DNA from: Acanthamoeba sp. SK_2022b
Lineage: Eukaryota; Discosea; Longamoebia; Acanthamoebidae
NCBI GenBank assembly: GCA_027943245.1
Contig: JANDJZ010000208.1
Location: 1 to 64,000, forward strand
Direction of reading: 5' to 3'
DNA: 64,000 nt
The position numbers and the translations under genes were made by a program. The notes beneath the pieces were generated by a model. It ran no database searches and was not told the origin of the DNA. It saw only the letters and a program-made list of their open reading frames with translations. Positions 1 to 8,765 of the stretch are shown here, piece by piece (positions within the stretch are counted from its first letter, which is position 1; each line of letters starts with the position of its first letter).

Positions 1-15
1 TGGTGGTGAGCGTAG

Positions 16-91
16 GTCATTCTGCTGATGAACCTCGCCTTCAGCGGCGGGTTGGTCAACGGCGCCCGGGGAGTCGTGACCGGTAACCATT

Positions 92-172
<81 letters not shown>

Positions 173-1250
173 TCCTCACCGCCAAGTGGCGCGTGGCAGG
201 GTTCGCGAGCGATTCGAGCGAGGTGACGGTGGCCGGCCGCACCACCTCTTCGGGCAAGACCAAGCGCAAGAAGGTGGTCCTCGACGCCACCTACTACCCC
301 ATCGTCCGCTTCGCCACCGGCCTAGAGCGGTGCGTCCCTCCCTCTTCATTTCACTCTCCTTTCCATCTTAGCTTGTGCGTGTGCGTGTGCGTGTGCGTGT
401 GCGTGTGCGTGTGCGTGTGCGTGTGCGTGTGCGCGTGCGCGTGCGCGTGTGCGTGTGTGCGTGTGCGTGTGCGTGTGCGTGCTGCGGGTAGAATCATTTT
501 GCCGGAGGAGTGGAAGTCGGAAGTGGGCCCCAAGAAGGTGGCGTCGCGCACCCAGATTCCGCTCAACCTGGCCTGGGCCTCTCTATCCACAAGTCACAGG
601 GTACCACCATGGACCTCTTGGCTCTCTCTCTCTCATCTCCCTTCCACTTCGTCTGATTGACGGCCCTCCCCTTCACGCGCGCACACGCCAGGCATGACGC
701 TGAGCAAGGTGGAGATGAACCTGAGCCACGTCTTTGCCTACGGCCAGGCCTACGTGGCCCTGTCCCGGTACACCACCACCACCACTCACCCACACAGCCA
801 CAACAAAATAATAATAAATAAAAAACAAAAAATATAACAAATAAACACAATAATAATAAAATAATAACAGGGCCCAGAGCCTGGAGGGCCTCTACCTGAT
901 GGGCTTCGAGCCGGGCAAAGTGCGAGCACACCCCAGGTACGACGCACGCGTCCAATCAAGAATCAAAAGGCGAGAGTTCCATCGGCTCGTTTTTGACCGG
1001 ACCGTTGCCCAGGGTGCTGGATTACTACCGCCGCTTCTCGTCGTCCACCGCGCTCAAGCGGACCGCCGGCGTGCCCCAGCAACGTGATAGGTCGTCATCG
1101 TTATCGTCATCGTCGTCACTCCTCTCGTCGTCGTCGTCTTGGTCGACGCTCGCCGCAGCGCCGGCCGGGGATACGGCGGACGACTTCGCGGCCGACGAGC
1201 GGCAGTACAGGGAGGCGTGGGCAGACGAGGACGAGGTCACGTGGGAGTGA
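16..1250 (+). CDS. PIF1-family DNA helicase, C-terminal part (5' end outside window)
   Basis: This is the 3' portion of an ATP-dependent 5'-3' DNA helicase of the PIF1/RRM3 family, which acts in nuclear or mitochondrial DNA maintenance. Six exons can be chained by phase: 16-82, 200-329, 492-600, 692-767, 871-936 and 1013-1250. They encode, in order, the GLVNGARGVVTG segment, a strand ending FATGLER, an ILPEEW stretch, the HKSQGMTL helicase motif, the AYVALSR motif (motif VI), then a VRAHPRVLDYYR-like end followed by a Ser-rich and acidic tail. The upstream ATPase half lies beyond position 1. One base is missing near 579: the Ala-Leu-Ser-Ile-His-Lys-Ser-Gln motif, spread over the 492-600/692 exon junction, is in frame only if one C is added. 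This is either a sequencing error or a real lesion. Family assignment is firm; whether the gene is functional is not settled. Confidence 0.85.
93..172. repeat. (CA)n followed by (GA)n microsatellite in an intron
   Basis: About 58 bases of CA dinucleotide run directly into about 22 bases of AG, between the first and second visible helicase exons. It lies wholly inside the intron 83-199. Confidence 0.95.
374..481. repeat. GTGTGC-type microsatellite in an intron
   Basis: A degenerate alternating purine-pyrimidine run built mainly from GTGTGC and GCGTGC units fills most of the intron 330-491 of the helicase gene. Such runs can adopt Z-DNA; this is inference only. Confidence 0.9.
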
Positions 1251-1569
1251 GCCGTGTCGTGTGCCCCCAAACGTCGCGCGTTCTGCACTGGCTGCCCACT
1301 TATGGCAACCCTGTTATGGCGCGTGGTGCAGCGATTCGCTGGCCACTCTGTTTGCTGATTGGTTGACCAGCACTTTATCATCGGGGGCTACCAATCAGAT
1401 TCAAACCTGTCGAGCCCATTTTATAGCTGCACCAATCCCGTCGCCGATTACGTCTACTCGGTGGGGGCAGGCCATCAATCAACGTTGGCCCGCACAGGCC
1501 ATTGTACTCAACGCCCTGCTCTCCCGTCAAACGTCGACGAACAGCATCAAGAGATATACCAACGAGACG
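1251..1569. other. Intergenic spacer upstream of the papain-type gene
   Basis: No gene is seen. The stretch separates the helicase stop from the ATG at 1570 and presumably holds the protease promoter. I see no clear TATA box or other motif. Confidence 0.5.
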
Positions 1570-3395
1570 ATGGGAAGACCCTCCTCCATCACCGGCTTCC
1601 TCGTCTTCCTGGCCGCCGCAGCGTGCTTGGTCGGGCTCGCGCCCTGCGCCGAGGCCTACGGCGAGCCGGTTTCCTCGCTGCCGTCCTACCAGGAGCGCAC
1701 CGTGGGCTCCCTCATGAACGCCGCACGCGTCGGTACGCATATTTGGTTGCGTGAAATGGTAGTAGTGGATGAGGGTGGTAGAGGTATATACCAAGATGTT
1801 AAAGTGTTCGTTTCGTCTGACTCCGAACGTGTGTCGCAGGTCCGTCGGCGTTCACGACGGCCTACATGATCCCCGCGGGCTACCCGGCCTCGGGCATCGC
1901 GAGCGGGCTCGCCAGCCAGCAGCCACTGTACTTTGACCCCAAGCTCGCCATCACAGCGTCCGGCCACTCGCAAGACCTCGCAGTACGCATTTCTTTTACA
2001 TTTCTGTTTATCTTATTATAGCGCATAAGAACTTAAGTTAAATGCTACCCTTTATGGTTAATGCGAGATATTAAAATTAAATATTTATTTCCCGCAGACC
2101 AACTGCCACGCAGTTCAGTTCAACAGCTGCGACGGCACGGCGTGGTATACACGCGTGCGCAACACCTACACGTGCAACGCCCTCATCGGCGAGGGCATGC
2201 AGTACGCCTACCAAAGCGATCCGCTCACGGCCGTGAACGACGCCATGTGTGGATGGAACCAGGACGCCAGCGGCAACTACGCCTGCTGTCCCTGTACCGC
2301 CTCCCCATCAGTCCCCCCCACGAACTGAACCTCCTCCGGCCGTGCGTGTCGCCTCTGTCTCATGCCCTCCCCCCCCCGCCCACACACACGCAACGCAACA
2401 GCCAGCGGCACGAGCAGCACGGGCAGCACTTGCAATGGACTGAGGAACATGTACCTCTCATCGAGCTACAGCCGCGTCGGCGTGGGCTACGGCGCCGATG
2501 CCCAGACCGGCTACTACTACTGGTGCACCACGCCCGCATTACGCGCGCGCTCGCACGAAACGTACAAGTGCGTACACGAGTAGAGGCCAAGGCCTAACCG
2601 CGTGATCGCGCCAACGCACGCAGGACGCTGGACTTTGGCGCCTGCAACACGGAGACGTACTCCAACCTGATCGCGTCGGGCTCGCACATCATCCAGTCGG
2701 GCAACGTGCGCTTCTTTGCCACCTACTACGACGCCGTCGGCGCGCCCCAGAGCGCCCGCGTGTTCGTCGGCGGCTCGCCTCTCAATCTGCAGCTCGACAC
2801 CGGAAGCGCCAACATGGTACACTCCTCCGCACACACGCTCCATCGCGCGCGCACACAGCGCACTGTTGCTGATGTGACTTGTTTCAGGGCAACTACTACG
2901 CGACGTCTGCTGTGGGCGGCGCGTGCCGGTCATACTACTTCCAGTTCACGTCGGCCAGTGGTGGCGTCTACCGCTACCCCGAGACCGGCTACTTCAACAC
3001 CTACGGCGAGGGCTCGTGCACCCAGGACTGGACCCTCGCTCCCGGTTCGTAATTCAATTTATTTTAAAAATTTATTATTTGTTTTATTTTAATATTAAAA
3101 CAAAGCGTGATTGGTCGTTGCTGACTCGGCGAATGCGCGCAGTTGGCGAAACGGTTACTACTGTGGCGGACCCGCCGCAGAACGTGGCGGTGAGCGGCGT
3201 CACCTCGTCGTCGGCCGTCATCACGTGGTCGGCTCCCGCCACCGACGGCGGCAGCGCTGTGACCGGCTACACCGTCTACATCAGGGCCTACGGCACCGAA
3301 TTCTCGGCCGACACCTCCGGCACCAGCATCACCTTCAACAGTACTCCCAAGACCGCACATGCCCTGTCGCCGATCTCTCTCTCTCACGCGCGCGC

Positions 3396-3445
<50 letters not shown>

Positions 3446-4574
3446 AGGCATCTCGCCGGGCACGTCGTGCTCAGTAGTGGTGGTGGCCCATAACGGCGTG
3501 GGCACGAGCGCCAATTCGACCGAGGTGAGCTTCATCACGCTCGTGAGCAGCCCGTCGCCCTCGCCCTCGCCCTCGGCTTCTCCATCGGCGCCCGCGGCCC
3601 AGTCCCCCAGCCCGACGCCGTCGTCCGCGTCGAGCCCCTCCCCCACGCCGTCGCCCACTGGCACGCCGTCGCCGTCGCCGTCGCCCTCGTCCTCGCCCAG
3701 CTCGAACGGCCTGCCCGCATGCAGCAGCGCCTCGTGTCGTGCGTTTTTTCCCTCGCCCTGCCTCCCATCATTAATAAGGCTGCTGACATCACTCACACCT
3801 ACGCGCGTGTAGTCCCGGCTTCGTTCAACTTCCACACGCAGACCGGTTGCTTCGCCGGCATTCTCGACCAGGGCCAGTGCGGCAGGCACGTCCACTCGCC
3901 TTCTTGTGTGTATACGTGCAACGCGTGTTGCTGATTGGGCGTTGTTATTGTCGACAGTTGCTACTCGTTCTGCGTGGCGAGCGCCAACGCCGACCGCGTG
4001 TGCTGGGCCCAGGGCGCCAGCCCGGTGCTCTCGCCGCAGGAGATCCTCGATTGCGGCAAGGGCTTCGTGTGGTTCGGCAGCACGGGCTGCAACGGCGGCG
4101 ACCCCTACCGCGCGGCCCAGGTCGTTCGGGACAACGGTCTCCCGTCTGCCTCGAGCACGGCCCTCTCCTCCGGCTGCCGTCGCTACCGCTGCTACAACGG
4201 CAACTGCGACGCCTCGCCCACCTGCAACGTATGCGCATTCCATTCATTCCACGTACCACATACCACATTCCATTCTCACTCCACTCAACATTCTACATTC
4301 CTGGCCAGGCTGGTTGTGACGATGGGTCGAGCGCGCAAAAGTACAAGGCCTCGAGCGCTTACCGCGTGACGGGCGTGGACAACGTGAGGCTGGAGATCTA
4401 CACCAACGGACCGGTGACGGCAATCTTTGACGTGTGCCAGAACTTCTACGACTTCTACAACGACCGCAGCAATGCGGCCAAGGTCTACACGGGCAGCTGC
4501 TCGTCTTCGGCCTCCGACTACGTTGGCGGTCATGCTATCGCCATCGTCGGGTACACACGCGACATGAACGCGCG

Positions 4575-4657
<83 letters not shown>

Positions 4658-6020
4658 GCACACCTAACGCTGTGTCTCCACTCAGCTGGGGAACTGATGC
4701 CAACGGTGTCGATTATTGGCTGATCGAGAACTCGTGGAGCACCCAGTGGGCCGACAAGGGTAATCTACCACCGATCCAATTCACCGTCGCATCTTGCTCA
4801 TTACAACACACAACAACAACCACACACCACACACCACACACCACACACCACACACCACACACCACACACCACACACCACACACCACACACCACAAACCAC
4901 ACACCACACACCACACACCACACACCACACACCACACACCACACACCACACACCACACACCACACACCACACACCACACACCACACACCACACACCACAC
5001 ACCACACACCACACACCACACACCACACACCACACACCACACACCACACACATTCATGCAGGCTACTACCGCATGCAGCGAGGCACGAACCTGGCCGGCA
5101 TCGAGAGCTACTTCTCGGCTGCGGGCTTCACGCGGACCAACAAGCGCTTCGGCGCCGTCTCGGCGGCGAGCGAGTCGTCGTCGTCTGCGACCGCGGGCGC
5201 GCCCGTCGCCGTCCCGTCGTCGGCGCCCGTCGCCCTGCGCAGCTCCCAGTACGCGCTGGAGCTGTGGCACCTCAACGCTCACAAGGACGACTACTCGGGC
5301 AAGTCACTGCAACTCCCGGCCAACAACAACACGTCGTCGACCGCCAAGCGGCAGTCGGCCGCCGCGCAGCCGGTGGGCTCGCTGACCACCAACTCGGGCT
5401 TCACCGTGTCGAGCGTCAACCAGGCCACGCTGCAGGTCACCTCCGGCCAGAGCGTTTTTGTCGACTTTGTGGCGACCAACGGCGCCGAGACCGTCAACCT
5501 CGTGGCCACCGTCAGCTACGGCGCCGCCGGCGGCGCCGCCTCTGCCTCTGGCGTGACCGTCGGTACGTTGTGCGTTGTGTTGCGTGTTGTGTGTTGCAAG
5601 CGTTGTGATTGGCTGACGATCTTGGGGCAGCCTCCGCGGGTGGCGGTGCGGTCCTGAGCACGGGGGCGATCATCGGCATCGCCATCGGTGGCGCCGTGGC
5701 GGTCGTGCTGCTGGCCGGCGTGACCGCTGCCGTCGTCGTGGGCGCCGTCGTGGTCTACAAGAAGAGACAGGCCCAGGAGGCTTTCGACTACGGCGACCAT
5801 GCCGTCGAGGTACATGCCCGCCAGCCAACTTTGCACGAGCGCGGAGGCTCACCCAACGTTCACGTGTGGCGGTGTGGGTGCTCAGATGGAGGCGCAGGGA
5901 GGCATGGCTGCCGCTCCGGCGCCCGAGGCTCCCAAGGCGAAGCGTTCGACGTGGTTTGAGCGAAGGAAGCTCTTCCAGTCCATCACCGGTCGTAGCCCGC
6001 CTGTGCGCGTCGACAACTAA
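1570..6020 (+). CDS. Secreted/membrane-anchored CAP + FN3 + papain-type cysteine protease
   Basis: Starts at ATG 1570 with a signal peptide (SSITGFLVFLAAAACLVGL). Exons by phase: 1570-1732, 1840-1982, 2098-2310, about 2402-2561, 2624-2816, 2888-3044, 3143-3340, 3448-3738, 3813-3885, 3958-4228, 4309-4550, 4686-4759, 5062-5562, 5631-5809 and 5886-6020. The 2310/2402 junction is not resolved in phase. Domains in order: a CAP/SCP-like domain (HSQDLA, GEGMQYAY, SRVGVGYG), a beta-rich segment, one fibronectin type III domain, a Ser-Pro linker, then a C1A papain fold. The catalytic Cys is in QCGSCYSF, where the usual Trp-Ala is Tyr-Ser; the His is in GGHAIAIVG and the Asn in IENSW. A Ser/Ala-rich beta domain, one transmembrane helix (about 5665-5755) and a short basic tail follow. 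No I29 propeptide is visible. The architecture suggests a surface protease; substrate unknown. Confidence 0.85.
3397..3443. repeat. (CA)n microsatellite in an intron
   Basis: A run of CA dinucleotides immediately precedes the TAG acceptor at 3447 within the FN3-encoding part of the papain gene. Confidence 0.95.
3886..3957 (+). other. Non-canonical GC-AG intron at the active-site cysteine
   Basis: The exon ends ...TGCGGCAG and the intron begins GCACGT. The acceptor is GACAG at 3953-3957. Only this GC donor joins Gln-Cys-Gly to Ser-Cys-Tyr-Ser-Phe and keeps the papain active-site motif intact. The donor otherwise fits the AG|GTACGT consensus of the neighbouring introns with one T-to-C change. 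Confidence 0.8.
4576..4656. repeat. (CA)n microsatellite in an intron
   Basis: About 80 bases of CA lie in the intron between exons 4309-4550 and 4686-4759 of the papain gene. Confidence 0.95.
4820..5051. repeat. 7-bp minisatellite ACCACAC in an intron
   Basis: About 33 near-perfect head-to-tail copies of ACCACAC, with one A variant near 4893, fill the intron 4760-5061 of the papain gene. Because 7 is not a multiple of 3, both strands stay open in several frames and create long spurious reading frames. Confidence 0.95.
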
Positions 6021-6217
6021 GCGCAGTACCGATTTGTTTATTATTTATTTATTTATTTATTTATTTCAAGACTAAAGCCAGATTAATTTTAAGGCCGAAT
6101 CATGGAATTGCGATGCCCACCTCAAGACTCTGAAAACCGAGAAAGTCTAAGCGATGCACGTGACACTACATATTTTAGCTCGTCGATCAAGAATCTAATT
6201 TATGGCACACTCGGGAG
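6021..6217. other. Convergent intergenic region with ATTT repeat
   Basis: A (TTTA)n run at about 6036-6067 follows the papain gene stop. The remainder separates two convergent genes and probably carries both polyadenylation regions; an AATTTA-rich stretch is visible near 6190. Confidence 0.5.
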
Positions 6218-7069
6218 TCAAGGTCCTGTTCGTTTCGGGCGAAGCTCGTCCAAGATGACAAAGAGACGCTGTGCGTGACAGGCTCTTACCGTACCAGCGG
6301 TCGCATAGACGCAGACCTTGACGTGCACGGGGGCATTGCGGATATCGTCGGGAGCCGTCCAGTACGTGCTTATGTTGCCCATCGTGTTATAGGCGGGGAA
6401 CTCGGCCCCCCAAAAGGAGTTCCCGTGGGAGTCACAGAGGAAGACGCCAAAGCCGGACACTGTGCTGACTCGTGCTTCGGCCGTGATGTGGTAGCGAGCA
6501 CCTGGTCTCGGGGTGAAGGTCTCCTGCATACCCGGTATCGCTTGAAGACCACCCCACCCTGTGGCGACTTCGAAACTCGACCCTGCTGGCCCGTAGTCCT
6601 CTACGCGAGCCACCTCAGTCACTCTGTGGGTACTCCGAGCTTCCAGCTCCTCGATCCGATGGAGGAGTCGAGTGAGCACCGAGTCAAGAATCTCATCCCT
6701 GGCTGCGAGCCTACCCCCAAGCGAAGGCGGCGCAGGTTCGGACGAACTGGGCATGGGCGGAGGGCAGGACGGGGAGGGTTGTTGGACAGGCGGCGCAGGT
6801 TCGGACGGCGAGGGGCCTTTTTGAGCAGGCTGTTGTGGTTGTTGTTGCTGCTGCTGCTGCTGTTGTTGTGCAGTCGCTGTAGGGATGTTGGTATTGACGT
6901 TGGTATTGGTGCTGGCGTGGCTGACGGTTGGCTTCGAGTCGGTCGCCTGATTCAAGTGGATACTGACATTGGTTGTTGAATGGTTGGAAGGAGGAGCAGC
7001 AGGAGCAGCTGTCTGGCCTCTCCCCGCTAGTAAGCCCAGGGTAACTGGAAGGAAAGATGAGAGCTCCAT
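6218..7069 (-). CDS. Hypothetical secreted protein: Gln/Pro-rich region, short coiled coil, C-terminal beta domain
   Basis: Single-exon frame of 283 residues. The first ATG is at 7069 (MELSSFLPVTLGLLAGRG); the open frame further upstream has only a TTG. Residues 1-25 look like a signal peptide. Next come an Asn/Thr-rich segment, a poly-Gln tract of 10 (near 6855-6880), and a Pro/Ser-rich linker. A short heptad-like helix (LTRLLHRIEELEA) follows, then about 120 residues of alternating beta character with conserved-looking Trp and Gly (GWGGLQAIPG, NSFWGAEFPAYN). Coiled coil followed by a beta domain is the usual layout of trimeric C1q/TNF-like or stalk proteins, but no family signature is visible, so this is only a suggestion. 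It is convergent with the papain gene. Confidence 0.65.
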   Translation of the reverse strand: MELSSFLPVTLGLLAGRGQTAAPAAPPSNHSTTNVSIHLNQATDSKPTVSHASTNTNVNTNIPTATAQQQQQQQQQQPQQPAQKGPSPSEPAPPVQQPSPSCPPPMPSSSEPAPPSLGGRLAARDEILDSVLTRLLHRIEELEARSTHRVTEVARVEDYGPAGSSFEVATGWGGLQAIPGMQETFTPRPGARYHITAEARVSTVSGFGVFLCDSHGNSFWGAEFPAYNTMGNISTYWTAPDDIRNAPVHVKVCVYATAGTVRACHAQRLFVILDELRPKRTGP

Positions 7070-7240
7070 CTTACGTGATATGGAATGGATGCAGTAGGGA
7101 GTGGTTTGTCTGCGCCTGCCGCCCTCAGCTCTTTCTATCTGCTCGCAGAAGCTACAACCACAACATTCTTCTCTGCACCGCACTTCTTTCAAATTACACG
7201 TGCCTTTGCTCCCCAATCAATTAATTGTAGTTGTTGCCAA
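7070..7240. other. 5' region of the secreted-protein gene
   Basis: AT-richer than its neighbours. It likely contains the minus-strand promoter of the gene starting at 7069. No clear motif seen. Confidence 0.3.
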
Positions 7241-8110
7241 AAAAACCAATTTTGTAATTCTTTAATTTTTCAGCGTAACGGCCTGGAAAAATCGTGCCCT
7301 CTGTCGTTGGTGCTTGGTTGGCCATCTGTTCATGTTAGCATCATGCCAAAAAAGGCACATTTTTCTCCTCACAGGCTGGCCAAGCTGTTGAGCCTGGGTT
7401 GTTGTAAATCATTGCCCAAAATCATTGGCAGATCAGCAGTTCAACAGTGGGCTGGGGTGCAAGAACTGATGCACATCAGGTAAACACCTCTCTTGTGGTT
7501 TTGTGAGTGAAGATCTATGATAGTGAAAAAGTGACACCTCTAAATGTACATGAAAGGATAGGTGCTTTGGGTCAAGTACATCTTTGGGTTGGGGTGGTTG
7601 AACCAATGCGCATCAGGACAACCATCTCTGGTTGTTTTATGATGAAAAAGGTAAGGTGGTGAAAAAGTGACATCCATGGATGTACAGAATATGCATGGGT
7701 TCCACTTGGGTCATGTACATGCATTTTTGGGTTCATGAAACAGTGACATTGTTACTTTTTTCTGAACACTGTGTTTGTTGGATCCAAAAGGTAATATAGT
7801 GGTAAAGTTTCATCAGTGAATGTAGAATATGGATGGGTAATACCCTTTGGGTCATGTACATGCATTTTTGGATTTGTCATAAAGAGACATTGTTACTTTT
7901 TTCTGAACACTCTTTGGTAAGGTTGGCTTCCTTCCTGATAACAGCTGGAAGAGGCCAAACCATCAACTTCTTGTTAACACTCCCACAAAATCCACCAACA
8001 AGCAGATCAAGAGCCAAGGAGCAACACCTCCAAGAGGATGCTGTGTTGCAGACATTGACAAACACCAGGCCAAAGAGGAGTGAGTTTCACAACAAATGAA
8101 CTGACCTTCT
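7241..8110. repeat. Low-GC repeat-derived DNA (family R remnants)
   Basis: No gene. The stretch carries two local near-copies of a segment (about 7676-7780 and 7822-7912) that share GTCATGTACATGCATTTTTG followed by GACATTGTTACTTTTTTC and TGAACAC. The same GTTACTTTTTTCTGAACACT box recurs near 16555 (inverted) and 43029. Palindrome-like GATGCACATCAG and AATGCGCATCAG motifs occur near 7469 and 7600. These tie the region to the repeat family at 16.3-18.4 kb and 42.3-57.1 kb. Confidence 0.65.
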
Positions 8111-8765
8111 GAAACGTTACCCAAACAACTCTTCTCCACTACCTTGGCTTGGCAAGCCTCCTAGTTGAACAGATCAGTGTGTTCTTTACCACCATTTGCT
8201 CAATGTGCAAAGGAAAGATGCAGCCTTGGTCTGGATTATTTATTCTTTTTTATTCTTTTTTTACAGCTTCACAATTTTTGCAGCTTGCATGCGGCTATTA
8301 CGGAAGCACTCGGTTATTTGCCGTTTCCAAATTTCGGCCAATTCCGCTGTCTGGGAGTAGTGGATTTCGCCCTCTGAAAACTAAGTCTTTTGTGGGTCGC
8401 CCCCAACGTTAGGACATAAGTAGTTAAGTTTAAAACAGCAGTGCGCAGGGGCAACGTTGGCACAGATATCGACCTCTCCAAGATGTAATTCGAGCGCGAT
8501 AGCTTTCGCTACTCACCTCATTGCCTTCTTTGGCAAGCCTAGCAAATCTTATCTAGATTAGATAAGCCTTTTATGCAACGTTGGCCGGCACGCTGGTCAC
8601 CATATGTGGTGGCCATGTGGTCCCCAAAAGCGGCCACAACGTCCAGCCAATAATCTCTGTGTTGAGAAAAGGTCGTAGCTTCCACCCAATTGCAACGAAC
8701 CAGACCCAACCTGACCGCAACCCGGCCGTTCTCGAGTGAACCAGAGCTCTGTTCTAATAATCGTG
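8111..8765. other. Intergenic region upstream of the M11 protease gene
   Basis: No convincing gene. There is a T-rich tract near 8246-8275. The last 200 bases presumably hold the promoter of the gene starting at 8766. Confidence 0.35.

Noticed and set aside
4713..5282. Long minus-strand frames of Cys-Val-Val-Cys-Gly-Val-Trp type
   Set aside because: They are translations of the ACCACAC minisatellite on the opposite strand; period-7 repeats stay open by chance.
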